DNA of 64,000 bases from Streptomyces virginiae (GCF_000720455.1 NZ_JOAK01000020.1:124001-188000), one strand, 5' to 3'. Shown: positions 17,375 to 27,984, counted from the stretch's first letter. Translations and numbers: made by a program. Notes: generated by a model not told the origin, from the letters alone.

Positions 17375-18763
17375 ATGTCTCGTCGGCATGTCCCGGCCGT
17401 CCTCGGCCTCGTGGCGGGCGCGCTGGTGGCGGTCCCCGCCCCGGCCGCTCACGCCGCCACGGTGCAGGTTCGCTGCTCGGTCCCGGATCTCGTCGCGGCG
17501 GTCGACGCGGCGAACAGCTCACCGGGGCCGGACACGCTCCAGCTGGCGCGCAAGTGCACGTACACGCTGACGGCGCCGGACCCCGTGAACCCCGGCAACG
17601 GGCTACCGGTGATCACCAGTGAGATCACCATCGACGGACGTGGGGCCACCATCAGGCGGGACGAGCGCGGCAACAAGGTGCCGAAGTTCCGGATCCTGTT
17701 CGTCGGTCCGACGGGAAACCTCACGCTCACCCGCACGACGATCAGCGGCGGCTTCGCCACGGACTGCCCCGCATTTCCCGACCCTCCGGGCCTGGCCTGC
17801 GGCGGCGGCATCTCCAACACCGGAACGATGAAGGTGACGCGCAGCAAGTTCATCGGCAACACCGCCCGGTCCGACGTGTTCGCCCAGGGCGGCGGCATCG
17901 ACAGCCCCGGCAGCGGAAGCGTGAGCGAGACCGAAGTCACCGCGAACCACGTCGTCTACAGCGGGAGCGAAGCCGGCGGCGGCGCCGCCGGTGGCGCCAT
18001 CTCGAACGACGGTCCGCTCACGGTCACCCGGTCCCGGCTGACCGGGAACACCGCGACCGTCACCAAGGACACGCAGAGCACCGCGTTCGCGGCCGGCATC
18101 ATCAGCTTCGCCGAGACGACCGTCGAGGACACGGTCATCAGCAGGAACCGTGCCTTCGCCCCGGGCGGCATCGCGCGTGGCGCCGTCTCCAACGGCATCC
18201 CGGTGCCCGGCAGGCTCACCGTGACCGGCGGCGCCATCAGCGACAACACGTCGGACGCACCGCACGGTGTCGCCCAGGGCGGCGGCATCGCGAACAACGG
18301 CCTGATGACCGCGAGCAGGGTGAGGATCAGCGGCAACCGGGCGGTGGCAAAGGACGGTACCGCACGAGGTGGAGGCGTCCGCGTGGGCCCCTTCGGCACG
18401 CTGGAGCTGACCGACAGCCACGTCACCGGGAACACCGCCGAAGCGCCGAACGGCACGGCTCAGGGCGGCGGCCTCGACAACCCCGACGGCGGCACCCTGA
18501 CGGCCAGCCGCAACAAGGTCCTCCGGAACGCGGTCACCGCCAAGGACGGCACCGCACAGGGCGGCGGCCTCTACCACGCCGGCGGAACCACGGGGCTGGG
18601 CACCACCACGCTGCGGGAGAACACCATCACCCACAACCGGGCGGGCGACGGCGGCGGCATCTTCAAGGCCTCCGGCGTCCTCACCCTGAACGGCGACGTC
18701 ATCCGCGACAACCAGCCGAACAACTGCAGCCCGGCCGGCACGGTCCCGGGCTGCACCGGCTGA
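17375..18763 (+). CDS. Secreted right-handed beta-helix protein
   Basis: A 462-residue exported protein. The signal peptide covers about residues 1-28 (MSRRHVPAVLG, cut after AHA). The rest is a chain of about ten imperfect repeats of 25-40 residues with the pattern GGGI.N.G.L..T.S.ITGN.A, typical of pectate-lyase-like or polymorphic-outer-membrane-protein-like beta-helices. Several repeats carry the string DGTAQGGG. Such proteins bind or cleave surface polysaccharides, but no catalytic site is obvious. The start has a perfect AGGAGGAG ribosome site. A hairpin at 18777 ends the transcript. Confidence 0.8.
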   Translation: MSRRHVPAVLGLVAGALVAVPAPAAHAATVQVRCSVPDLVAAVDAANSSPGPDTLQLARKCTYTLTAPDPVNPGNGLPVITSEITIDGRGATIRRDERGNKVPKFRILFVGPTGNLTLTRTTISGGFATDCPAFPDPPGLACGGGISNTGTMKVTRSKFIGNTARSDVFAQGGGIDSPGSGSVSETEVTANHVVYSGSEAGGGAAGGAISNDGPLTVTRSRLTGNTATVTKDTQSTAFAAGIISFAETTVEDTVISRNRAFAPGGIARGAVSNGIPVPGRLTVTGGAISDNTSDAPHGVAQGGGIANNGLMTASRVRISGNRAVAKDGTARGGGVRVGPFGTLELTDSHVTGNTAEAPNGTAQGGGLDNPDGGTLTASRNKVLRNAVTAKDGTAQGGGLYHAGGTTGLGTTTLRENTITHNRAGDGGGIFKASGVLTLNGDVIRDNQPNNCSPAGTVPGCTG

Positions 18764-18776
18764 CGGCCCTGCCCGT

Positions 18777-18800
18777 GGGGCGGAGGTGCCTCTCCGCCCC
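18777..18800. terminator. Hairpin between convergent genes
   Basis: A 9-bp stem (GGGGCGGAG/CTCCGCCCC) with a 6-base loop lies between the convergent beta-helix and PLD genes. Confidence 0.65.
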
Positions 18801-18820
18801 GTCGGCCACGCTGCGCCGCC

Positions 18821-20026
18821 TCACAGGAAGCGGCGCAGCGGCCGGACCGACAGTTCCCGGGCGCGCTGGACAGCTGAGCGGCGGCGCCAGCGGCCCGGAG
18901 CGATGCGCGTGCTGGCCCGGAGGTCCTCGTCGTAGTGCTCGTCCAGGGTGCGGGTGACCGCCGGGTCCATCACGGCCAGCATGACCTCCTCGTCGTGGTC
19001 GAGGGAGCGGCGGTTGAAGTTGGACGAGCCGATGAGGGAGACCACCCCGTCCATCGTCAGGATCTTGGCGTGCATCATCGTCGGCTGGTACTGGTGGATG
19101 CGCACCCCGGCGGCGGTCAGCGCCTCGTAGTGGTGCTGACCCGCCAGCTGGCACACCCGCTTGTCGGTGTGCGGGCCGGGCAGCAGGACCTCGACGGTCA
19201 CGCCCCGGCGGGCGGTGGCGGACAGCAGCTCGACGAAGTAGTCGTCCGGGGCGAAGTACGCGGTCGCCAGGCGCACGCGCTCCTGCGCCGACTCCAGGAC
19301 GACCCGCATCAGCGTCTGCATGTCCTGCCACCCGAAGGCGGCCGAGCCGCGCACCACCTGGACGACGGCGGAGCCGGCCGGCTCGTGGCCCACGAAACGG
19401 TCGCGGTCGTCGAAGAGTTCGGGATGGCACTCCGCCCAGTTCTGGGCGAACGCGGCGGCGATCCCGTCGACGGCCGGCCCGCGGACCTCGGCGTGCGTGT
19501 CACGCCACTCGTGCGGATTGCGGGCGTCGCCGCACCACTCCTCGGCTATGCCGACGCCGCCCGTGAAGGCGGTCCGTTCGTCGACGACGAGGACCTTGCG
19601 GTGGCAGCGGTGGTTCTGCTTGAGCGGGGAGAGGAAGAAGGGTCTGCGGAACCAGGCGACGTCCACCCCGGCCGTGCTCATCCGGTCCAGCAGGTCCTGT
19701 TCGATCAGGCGGCTGCCGAAGCCGTCCAGCAGCAGCCGCACGCGCACGCCGTGCCGGGCCCGCTCGGCCAGGGCCTCGGCGAACCGGCGGGCGATGTCGC
19801 CCTTCCAGTAGACGAAGGTCATCATGTCGACCGTGTGCCGGGCGGAGGAGATCGCGTCGAGCATCGCGGCGAAGATCTCGTCGCCGTTGCGCAACGGACG
19901 TACGGAGTTCCCCTCGGTCGCCGCGATGCCGATGAGGCGTTCGAGACGGCGGCGGATGCGGCGGATGCGCTCCTCGTCCCGGTCGGTTGCGTCGGCCGGG
20001 GCGACGCCGGTGTCGGTGGTGGTCAT
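18821..20026 (-). CDS. Phospholipase D-family protein, cardiolipin synthase-like
   Basis: A 401-residue protein with two HKD sites: His142/Lys144/Asp149 in HRKVLVVD and His319/Lys321 in HAKILTMD followed by GSSNFNRRS. The spacing and the second motif are those of bacterial cardiolipin synthases, but the usual N-terminal membrane helices are missing. The ATG overlaps the stop of the upstream Mrr-like gene. The role may be phospholipid remodelling; a nuclease role is also possible for this superfamily, and the coupling to a nuclease-like gene keeps that open. Confidence 0.8.
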   Translation of the reverse strand: MTTTDTGVAPADATDRDEERIRRIRRRLERLIGIAATEGNSVRPLRNGDEIFAAMLDAISSARHTVDMMTFVYWKGDIARRFAEALAERARHGVRVRLLLDGFGSRLIEQDLLDRMSTAGVDVAWFRRPFFLSPLKQNHRCHRKVLVVDERTAFTGGVGIAEEWCGDARNPHEWRDTHAEVRGPAVDGIAAAFAQNWAECHPELFDDRDRFVGHEPAGSAVVQVVRGSAAFGWQDMQTLMRVVLESAQERVRLATAYFAPDDYFVELLSATARRGVTVEVLLPGPHTDKRVCQLAGQHHYEALTAAGVRIHQYQPTMMHAKILTMDGVVSLIGSSNFNRRSLDHDEEVMLAVMDPAVTRTLDEHYDEDLRASTRIAPGRWRRRSAVQRARELSVRPLRRFL

Positions 20027-20793
20027 GATGTGGCTCCTCGGACGGGGGTGGACGGGGCGGGTGCGGGCGCGGCGGCGCCGGACTCCCACGGGGGAGGCGC
20101 CTGCTGTTCGGTCCAGGCGGCCAGGGCCTCGCCGTCGACGCGGACTATCCCGCAGGTGTCGGCGTACTCGGCGGCGGGCGCGGTGAAGGAGCTGGTCGTC
20201 ACGATGACGGCGACGTCGGCCTCGTGGACCACGAAGCAGGTTCCGCCGAAGCGCTGGAGGTCCTGCGAGCCGACCCGGTTGTCCTCGGCGTAGTGCTTGC
20301 ACTGGAGCACGACGCGTCGCCCGTCCGCCGTGGTCGCGAGGACGTCGGCGCCCAGGTCGCCCGCGCCGCCGACCACCTCCACCGAGGTGCAGCCGTCGCG
20401 GGCGCACAGGGCGGCCACCGCGTGCTCGAAGCCGTCCGCGTCGACCGCGGCGTGGTCGAGGGCGTCACCCCCGACCTCGGGGAGGTCCACGGGCGCCTCC
20501 GCGAACCCGGTGGGCCGCGGGGCGCCGGACCGGCGCCGGACGGGCGCGAAGCTCCACTTCGCCAGGAGCGCGCCCAGCAGCAGGACGGCCAGGGCGGCGA
20601 CCGGGGTCACCGGGAGCCTGATCCCGTCCGCGGGGGCGGCCTTCAGGAAGGCGGCCACGCCTGCGACGGCGGTGCCGAGCAGCCCGAGCGCGAGCACCGC
20701 GTCGCGCCCCAGACCGGGGCGCCCGGGGCCGGTGCGCCCCACAGGTCCGATGCCGCGTACGGACGCGGGCGCGTCCTCCTCGGGTGTGGTCAT
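20023..20793 (-). CDS. Membrane-anchored Mrr-like restriction endonuclease domain protein
   Basis: A 256-residue protein with two membrane helices (about residues 31-50 and 60-79) followed by an Mrr-type catalytic domain. Visible catalytic residues are Glu123 in GFE, Asp150 in GDLGADVL, and Gln164/Lys166 in VVLQCKHY. Mrr domains cut DNA, some of them modified DNA. Homologues with membrane helices are common in actinomycetes but their job is unclear. The C-terminus is Pro/Ala-rich. The gene overlaps the PLD gene by ATGA and is separated from the upstream signalling operon by an 18-bp-stem terminator. Confidence 0.8.
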   Translation of the reverse strand: MTTPEEDAPASVRGIGPVGRTGPGRPGLGRDAVLALGLLGTAVAGVAAFLKAAPADGIRLPVTPVAALAVLLLGALLAKWSFAPVRRRSGAPRPTGFAEAPVDLPEVGGDALDHAAVDADGFEHAVAALCARDGCTSVEVVGGAGDLGADVLATTADGRRVVLQCKHYAEDNRVGSQDLQRFGGTCFVVHEADVAVIVTTSSFTAPAAEYADTCGIVRVDGEALAAWTEQQAPPPWESGAAAPAPAPSTPVRGATS

Positions 20794-20820
20794 ACGAGAT
20801 CCCCCTCTCGCCCCGGCACA

Positions 20821-20862
20821 CCGCGGTCCCCGCCCCGACCGGTGTCGGGGCGGGGACCGCGG
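20821..20862 (-). terminator. 18-bp perfect hairpin ending the signalling operon
   Basis: A perfect 18-bp stem (CCGCGGTCCCCGCCCCGA and its complement) with a 6-base loop lies 48 bp downstream of the anti-sigma-like gene and upstream of the Mrr gene. Confidence 0.85.
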
Positions 20863-20909
20863 CGGACGCCGAAGCCTGTTCGACGCCCGTATGGCCGAAA
20901 TTCCGGATC

Positions 20910-21377
20910 TCAAACCGGGCGGGGATCCCCCTGGGGGCCGGCCGCGCCACCGAGCGGGACGACGACCTCGATGCGCTTGCCGCCGTGCGCTGCAGGGACG
21001 ATCGTCACGCTCCGCGCGAGGCGGTGTATCAGCGGCCATCCGAAGCCGCCCTGGCCCGTCACCGCCCCCGCGGGGCGGGCCGGCGGGGACGGGGGAGCGG
21101 TGCTGGTGGCATCGGTTACGGCGATCCGCAGGCCGGCCCCGCCCGCGCACAGGGCGGCGTCGAAGCCGAGCAGCCCGCCGCCGTGCCGGACGGCATTCGT
21201 GACCAGCTCGGAGGTCACCAGCAGCGCGTCGGTGAGGACCGCCTCCCCGGCCGCGGTGCCGACCCGCACGATCGCGGAGGACTCCAGGAGGGCCCGTACG
21301 CGGTCGCGCGCCTGCATGGCTGTGCGCGGCCCGCTCGGGCTCGTCCTGAGGTCGTTCGTCTCGGCGTGGTACAGCAC
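20910..21377 (-). CDS. ATP-binding anti-sigma-type regulator (HATPase_c)
   Basis: A 155-residue GHKL-fold protein like RsbW/SpoIIAB relatives of Streptomyces. The N-box is LVTSELVTNAVRHGG, the G1 box is VTDATS, and the lid is GGFGWPLIHRLA. It probably phosphorylates or holds a STAS partner and may bind a sigma factor. The start is GTG at 21377 behind GAGGTGAG. It is the last gene of a five-gene operon, 26 bp after the STAS gene. Confidence 0.85.
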   Translation of the reverse strand: MLYHAETNDLRTSPSGPRTAMQARDRVRALLESSAIVRVGTAAGEAVLTDALLVTSELVTNAVRHGGGLLGFDAALCAGGAGLRIAVTDATSTAPPSPPARPAGAVTGQGGFGWPLIHRLARSVTIVPAAHGGKRIEVVVPLGGAAGPQGDPRPV

Positions 21378-21403
21378 CGCTCACCTCCTCGTGGGAACGC
21401 CGC

Positions 21404-21790
21404 TCACCCCTCTCGGGGCGGGACGATCATGACCGTGCCCTCGGCCACGCTGGGCGCGGTGGCGAAGGCCAGTTCGGCACCGGTGAGCTCCAGCAGCCGG
21501 GCCAGGCGGCTCGGCACGGTTCCCGCCAGGACCACCGGCCGGTCCAGCGCGGGCTGCAGCATGACGCTGAGCGCGGTCGAGTCGACGAAGGTCACCCCGG
21601 CCACGTCCAGCACGAAGCGGGCCACACCGGGCGCTGCGGGATCCATCGCGGTCCGCAGATCCGCCACGTTGTCCATGTCGAACTCACCCGCCATGACGAC
21701 GATGCGCACGTCCCCGTCGGAGCGGGTTTCTACGCGACTGCGTCCCTCGGCGTTGTGCGTGTCCATGCTGCTCACGTCCGTCTTCCCCAC
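21404..21790 (-). CDS. STAS-domain anti-anti-sigma factor
   Basis: A 128-residue single-domain STAS protein. The phosphorylation site is in FVDSTALSVM and the first strand reads VRIVVMAGEFDMDNV. Such proteins free a sigma factor from its anti-sigma partner when dephosphorylated by a PP2C enzyme. The likely partner is encoded just downstream and the likely phosphatase at 24016. The start may be GTG at 21790 or the ATG at 21766; neither has a strong ribosome site. Confidence 0.85.
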   Translation of the reverse strand: MGKTDVSSMDTHNAEGRSRVETRSDGDVRIVVMAGEFDMDNVADLRTAMDPAAPGVARFVLDVAGVTFVDSTALSVMLQPALDRPVVLAGTVPSRLARLLELTGAELAFATAPSVAEGTVMIVPPREG

Positions 21791-21845
21791 ATTTCCGTTC
21801 GCATTCCCGAACCCTTGCGTCCCGTCACCGGCCCGGCCACCGGCC

Positions 21846-22300
21846 TCACCGTGTGCGGGGGAGCTTGACCACGGTGACGAAGAAGTCGTCGATCTGCTGG
21901 ATCGCCCGGATGAACTGGTCGAGGTCCACCGGCTTCGTCACGTAGGCGTTGGCGTGCAGCTTGTAGCTGCGCAGGATGTCCTCCTCGGCGGCCGAGGTGG
22001 TGAGCACGACCACCGGGATGTGGTTCAGCTCCGGATCCGTCTTGATCCGTTCGAGGACCTGCCGTCCGTCGTACTTGGGAAGGTTCAGGTCGAGCAGGAT
22101 CAGATCGGGGCGCGGGGCGTTGGCGTGCTCGCCGCGGCGGTACAGGAAGTCCAGGGCCTCCAGGCCGTCCCGCACGACGTGCAGGACGTTCCCGATCTTG
22201 TTGTCCTCGAAGGCCTCTCGGGTCATCAGCTCGTCGCCCGCGTCGTCCTCGACCAGCAGGACTTCGGCGGGGGCGGCCTGGGGCCGGTCAGCGGGAGTGC

Positions 22301-22304
<4 letters not shown>
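21846..22304 (-). CDS. Single-domain response regulator
   Basis: A 152-residue receiver-only protein of the Rcp1/CheY-like type that pairs with phytochrome-like or CHASE3 kinases. The acidic pocket is VEDDAGD, the phospho-Asp is in LILLDLNLPKYDGRQ, and the switch residues are TTSA and the Lys in VTKPVD. Its ATG overlaps the stop of the histidine kinase gene, which is its obvious partner. Without an output domain it must act by protein contact, perhaps on the PP2C or STAS proteins of the operon. Confidence 0.9.
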
Positions 22305-24015
<1,711 letters not shown>

Positions 24016-24019
<4 letters not shown>

Positions 24020-25332
24020 GTGGGGGAGTTCCATTCGAGGTGGAGGACGGCGACGTCGTCGGCCAGACCGCCCCAGTCCGCGGCGAGGCCCTGCGCCGTC
24101 TGGATGAGGGTGTCGACGAACGGTTCCGCGGGCAGGTCGGCGTGTTTGCGGGCGATCTCCAGCAGGCCCGCCTCGTCGAGGCGGTCGGATCCGGGGCCGG
24201 TGCGCCCCTCGATCAGGCCGTCCGTGAAGAGCATCACGGCGCCGCCCGCCTCCACGGCCACCTCGGTGACGGGCCAGCCGGCGCCCCAGCCGGGCAGTAT
24301 GCCCAGCGCGGGCCCGCCGGGAACGGTGCGCAGTTCCACACCGGCCGCGGAACGGACCAGGAATCCCGGGTGGCCGGCGCGCTGTACGGATACGGCGCGG
24401 GTGCCGGCGGGACGGGTGAGGGAGACGAGGGTGGCGAAGATCTCGGGGCCGGAACGCTCCGCCAGCAGGATCCGCTCCAGGAGCCCGAGCAGTTCGGCGC
24501 CGCGGGCGCCGGCCATGACGAAGGACCGCCAGGCCACGCGCAGGCACACGCCGAGCGCCGCCTCGCTGGGGCCGTGGCCGGATACGTCCCCGACGACGGC
24601 GTGCGTGGCCCCGTCGGGGGTCTGGACGACGTCGTAGAAGTCCCCGCCGAGCAGCGTCTGGGCGCGTCCGGGCTGGTAGCGGGCGCAGACGGTGACGGCG
24701 TCGGCCGCGTCGTCGAGCAGCAACGGCGTGGGAAGCAGGCCGCGTTCGAGGCGCGCGTTCTCCTCGGCGCGCAGTTTGCCCGCCTGGAGGGCGACGGCCG
24801 CGAGCTCGGTCCGCTTGCGCTGGATCGCGTAGCGGATGGCCCGCATGAAGACGTCGGCCTCAAGACGTCCCTTGACCAGGTAGTCCTGGGCACCGGCCGC
24901 GACGGCGGTCAGTCCCGACCGCTCCTCCGACAGGCCCGTCAGGACGACGACCGCGGCCTCGGAGGACACGGCGAGGACCTTCTCCAGCCCGTCCAGCCCC
25001 TGGGCGTCGGGCAGGTGCAGGTCCAGCAGGACGCACTCTGGGGCCTCGGCCTCCAGCAGGTGCAGGGCGTCGGCGAGGGAGCGGGCCCGGCCCAGGCGGA
25101 CCTCGATCCCGCTGTCCTCCACGAGTTCCTCGACGAGCACGGCGTCGCCCTCGTCGTCCTCGATCAGCAGGACGTACGGCGGTACGCCGTTCCACAGCGC
25201 CAGCGAGTCGTCCGGTCTCCCGGAGGTCGCCTGCCGGGGGTGGACCACCGGCGGCTGCGGTGTGCGGGCGGCTGGGTGTTGGGCCCCCAGCCCGGGGATG
25301 CTCACCATGGCGTCGCGTCTGTCCCTTCTCAT
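24016..25332 (-). CDS. Response-regulator PP2C (SpoIIE-type) phosphatase
   Basis: A 438-residue fusion. Residues 50-175 are a receiver domain (LLIEDDEGDAVLVEEL; phospho-Asp in VLLDLHLPDAQG; Lys in YLVKG). A linker helix leads to a SpoIIE-type Ser/Thr phosphatase with intact metal motifs GGDFYDV, VVGDVSGHGPSEAA, LFTDGLIEGR and ADDVAVL. This is the RsbU/RssB-like layout. It should dephosphorylate the STAS protein of the operon when its receiver is activated, perhaps by the kinase next door. It is the first gene; a MarR-box-like palindrome covers its promoter. The start may be the ATG at 25332 or one nine residues later. Confidence 0.88.
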
Positions 25333-25375
25333 CTCGGACGGCGGACGCCCGTCGGACGCGTGGTTGCGTCGGATA

Positions 25376-25405
25376 AGCCTAGAGTGATCATTTGCCGTTA
25401 GGCAA
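25376..25405 (-). promoter_or_regulatory. Predicted promoter of the five-gene signalling operon
   Basis: On the minus strand TTGCCT (25405-25400) and TAGGCT (25381-25376) are separated by 18 bp and lie 44 bp before the start codon. The -10 fits the actinomycete TAGRRT pattern. Confidence 0.5.
25392..25405. promoter_or_regulatory. MarR-box-like operator
   Basis: TTGCC-GTTA-GGCAA is an inverted repeat followed by TATT. It closely recalls the marO sites bound by E. coli MarR (TTGCC/GGCAA arms, as I remember them). It overlaps the -35 box of the operon starting at 25332, and two MarR genes lie within 2.1 kb. Confidence 0.55.
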
Positions 25406-25491
25406 TATTTTACGGACTCAATGATTCTGTCATCCCGTGGAGCGACCGGGAACCACCCCCATGGACCGGAGGCGGCCGCGCCCCCCGACCG

Positions 25492-26016
25492 TCAGGCGCT
25501 GTCGGGGACGGAGGCCGGGGCCGGGGCGGCGGAGGGGCCGGGGTCCGTATGCGGATCGTCCGCCGGGTACGCGCCAGCGGCGGCCTCCCGGAACGCCTCC
25601 AGGCCCGCCACCAGCGAGTTCACCGCCTCGGGCGCCATCCGCCCGAGCACGGCCGAAAGCTCGCGCACCCGGATCGCCCGCCGCTCGTCCAGCAGCGCCC
25701 GCCCCTGCGGTGTGAGTCGCACCTCCACCTCGCGGCGCCGGGACGGGTGGGGCGAGCGGGTGAGCAGCCCCATGGCCTCCAGCCGGTCGCAGAGCCGGGT
25801 GACCGACGGCGGGCGGGAGCCGAGCACGTCTCCCAGGGTCCGCAGATTGACGCCCTCGGCACCCTCCACGGCGAGCAGCGCACGCAGCTGCGACGGTGAG
25901 ACGGCCGGTTCCACACCGTCCTGGCCCCTGGCGTGCAGCACCGCGAGGAGGTCCGCCGCGGCGCCGAGGGCCACGGCCGGGTCCTCGTACGCGCCGGAGC
26001 GGCCGGGACGGGGCAT
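25492..26016 (-). CDS. MarR-family transcriptional regulator
   Basis: A 174-residue winged-helix protein. The DNA-recognition helix region reads LGDVLGSRPPSVTRLCDRLEAMGLL, then the wing SRRREVEVRLTPQG. The tail is Pro/Ala-rich. It follows the PP2C gene at 26086 by 69 bp on the same strand and stands directly upstream of the MarR-box-like palindrome, so it may control the signalling operon. Its recognition helix is nearly the same as that of the MarR gene at 27402 (PPSVTRLCDRLQAVGFL), so both may bind the same site. Confidence 0.85.
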   Translation of the reverse strand: MPRPGRSGAYEDPAVALGAAADLLAVLHARGQDGVEPAVSPSQLRALLAVEGAEGVNLRTLGDVLGSRPPSVTRLCDRLEAMGLLTRSPHPSRRREVEVRLTPQGRALLDERRAIRVRELSAVLGRMAPEAVNSLVAGLEAFREAAAGAYPADDPHTDPGPSAAPAPASVPDSA

Positions 26017-26085
26017 GCCACCACTGTGCCACCCTCCGGCGCGGAAGGCCCTGACCGCCCTGATGCCCCGACCGCCCTGTCGCCC

Positions 26086-27300
26086 CTACGGCTCGCCGCC
26101 GCCGGGCTCCGTACCGGGCCGGCCGTGCCAGTCGAGGCAGACGACCATCGCGTCGTCGACGGCCTCCGCGCCGCCCCGGTACCCCGGCAGCTCCTCCAGG
26201 AGTGCCCGCGGCACCTGCGAGGGCGGCAGCAGCCGCGTGTTCATCACGGCCCGGGTCAGGGCGTGCAGGCCGTACGGCTCGCCGGCGGGGGAGAGGACGT
26301 CGAAGACGCCGTCGCTCAGGAAGAACAGCCGGTCCCCGGGCAGCACCCGGAAGCGCTGGGTGGTGTAGACGGTGTCCTCGAACATGCCGAGCGGCAGCTG
26401 CGCCTCCAGCCCGAACGGCTCCACGCTGCCCCCGCGCAGCCGCCAGACCCGGGGCGACCCGGCGTCGATGACCTCCACCTCACCGGTGTCCAGATCGAAG
26501 CGGAGCAGCAGCATCGCCACGTGCAGCCGCCCCTGGTACTGGCCGTAGAGGGCCTGGTCCGCCAGGGCCGCCTGATCGGCGAGGCCGAGGCCGGCCCGCC
26601 GGGCGTTGCGCAGGGCACTGACGGCGAGGCTGGTCAGCAGCGCCGCGTCGATGCCCTCGCCCATGCCGTTGTTGACTGTCAGCGTCAGATGGTCGGCGGA
26701 GGCCGACCAGTCGAAACTGTCGCCGAAGATGGCGTACGCGGGCTCCAGTTGGGCCCCGAGGTCGTACTCGGGCCGGGAGCACGAGCGCCCCGGCAGCAGC
26801 TGCCACTGCATCTCGGCGGCCAGGGTGAGTCTCTTGGCCCGGCGCGCCTGCAGGAAGACGTCGGTGTCGCGGTCGGCGACGAGGATCTCGTGGCCCAGCG
26901 CGTCGGCCACGTCCTGCAGCGGTCCGAGGAGCCCGCCGACCGCGACTCCGGCCGGGTAGCGGACGCTCAGGACCCCCAGCCGGTCGCCGCGCACGGTCAC
27001 CGGCAGGTGCACGGTGATCCCGTCCTCCCCGGGGACCACGTGCGCCTCCTGGGCGCCGAAGGCCCGGCCCTCGGCACTGTTGTACGCCGACACGGAATCG
27101 GCGGTGAACGGCTGGGCCGTGACGGGCTGGAGCCGTGCCGAGGCGTAGTCCGCCATCAACAGTTCCGCGCCCGCCGCCCCGTGGTCGCGGGCCAGGATGC
27201 CCCGGACCTCCTCGAACAGCGCGTGCGGGGCGGCGCCGCGCAGCGCGCGCTCGACCTCCCCGCCGCCCCCGACACCTTCGTCGCGTACGCCTTCAGTCAC
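26086..27300 (-). CDS. GAF-like/SpoIIE-type PP2C protein with altered metal site
   Basis: A 404-residue protein. The first half looks like a GAF sensor (ADYASARLQPVTAQP, then LGVLSVRYPAG); the second half is a SpoIIE-type phosphatase domain. The first motif is GDSFDW (Asp194, Asp197), and the late motifs LSDGVFDVLS and DDAMVVCL are intact. But the second motif, normally GDxxGxG, reads VNNGMGEG with Asn211 where the metal-binding Asp should be. Activity may be reduced or changed. The GTG start at 27300 leaves 101 bp for a promoter shared with the divergent MarR gene. Confidence 0.8.
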   Translation of the reverse strand: MTEGVRDEGVGGGGEVERALRGAAPHALFEEVRGILARDHGAAGAELLMADYASARLQPVTAQPFTADSVSAYNSAEGRAFGAQEAHVVPGEDGITVHLPVTVRGDRLGVLSVRYPAGVAVGGLLGPLQDVADALGHEILVADRDTDVFLQARRAKRLTLAAEMQWQLLPGRSCSRPEYDLGAQLEPAYAIFGDSFDWSASADHLTLTVNNGMGEGIDAALLTSLAVSALRNARRAGLGLADQAALADQALYGQYQGRLHVAMLLLRFDLDTGEVEVIDAGSPRVWRLRGGSVEPFGLEAQLPLGMFEDTVYTTQRFRVLPGDRLFFLSDGVFDVLSPAGEPYGLHALTRAVMNTRLLPPSQVPRALLEELPGYRGGAEAVDDAMVVCLDWHGRPGTEPGGGEP

Positions 27301-27401
27301 CGGCCCCGTACCTGTCTCTCTCGCAACTGCCAAGATGGGGGACGACGAAGCCGCCGGTCCGCCGGGGAAGGGCTGCGCGTACGTCCGGTAGGGAGTGTCA
27401 C

Positions 27402-27902
27402 ATGAGTCATCGGTCGATCGGCGCCCCGAGGCCCGCCGTGTCGGCGGTGGCGGAGATGAGCGAGCTGATCGAGCTGCTGGAGGTGGTCTGGGAGCGGGGC
27501 CGGGACACGGCGAGCGTCGCACCCGTGTCCTCCGCGCAGGCCCGGGTGCTGTTCCTCGTCGAGGCGAACGACCAGCTGAACCTGCGCGAGCTCGGCCGGC
27601 TGCTGGAGGCGGCCCCGCCGTCCGTCACCCGGCTGTGCGACCGCCTGCAGGCCGTGGGATTTCTCGAACGGCACCCCGGGGCCGACGACCGCCGCGAGGT
27701 ACTGCTCCGGCTGACGCCCGCGGGCCGGACGTACCTCGAACGACTGCGCGACCGCAGGCAGGAGGTACTGGCCGAGGCGATGGCCGCGATGCCGGAAGCC
27801 TCCCGGGCCGCCCTGGCGACGGGGCTCGCCGACTTCTGCGCGGCGGTCGCGAAGCCGCTGCGGCTGCCGTCCCCGAACTCCTTCACCACCAGGACGGCCT
27901 GA
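27402..27902 (+). CDS. MarR-family transcriptional regulator
   Basis: A 166-residue winged-helix regulator, related to the MarR protein at 25492. Dimer helices flank the recognition region LGRLLEAAPPSVTRLCDRLQ and the wing DDRREVLLRLTPAG. The upstream open frame is a shadow, so the ATG at 27402 is used. It is divergent from the unusual PP2C gene, which it may control. Confidence 0.85.
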   Translation: MSHRSIGAPRPAVSAVAEMSELIELLEVVWERGRDTASVAPVSSAQARVLFLVEANDQLNLRELGRLLEAAPPSVTRLCDRLQAVGFLERHPGADDRREVLLRLTPAGRTYLERLRDRRQEVLAEAMAAMPEASRAALATGLADFCAAVAKPLRLPSPNSFTTRTA

Positions 27903-27984
27903 CGCGGGCGAGCGGCCCTGCGTAGGGTGGGCGGGTCACGCCGTACCGCCCGTCGCCCCCCCCCGACGAGGAAGGAACACCCTC

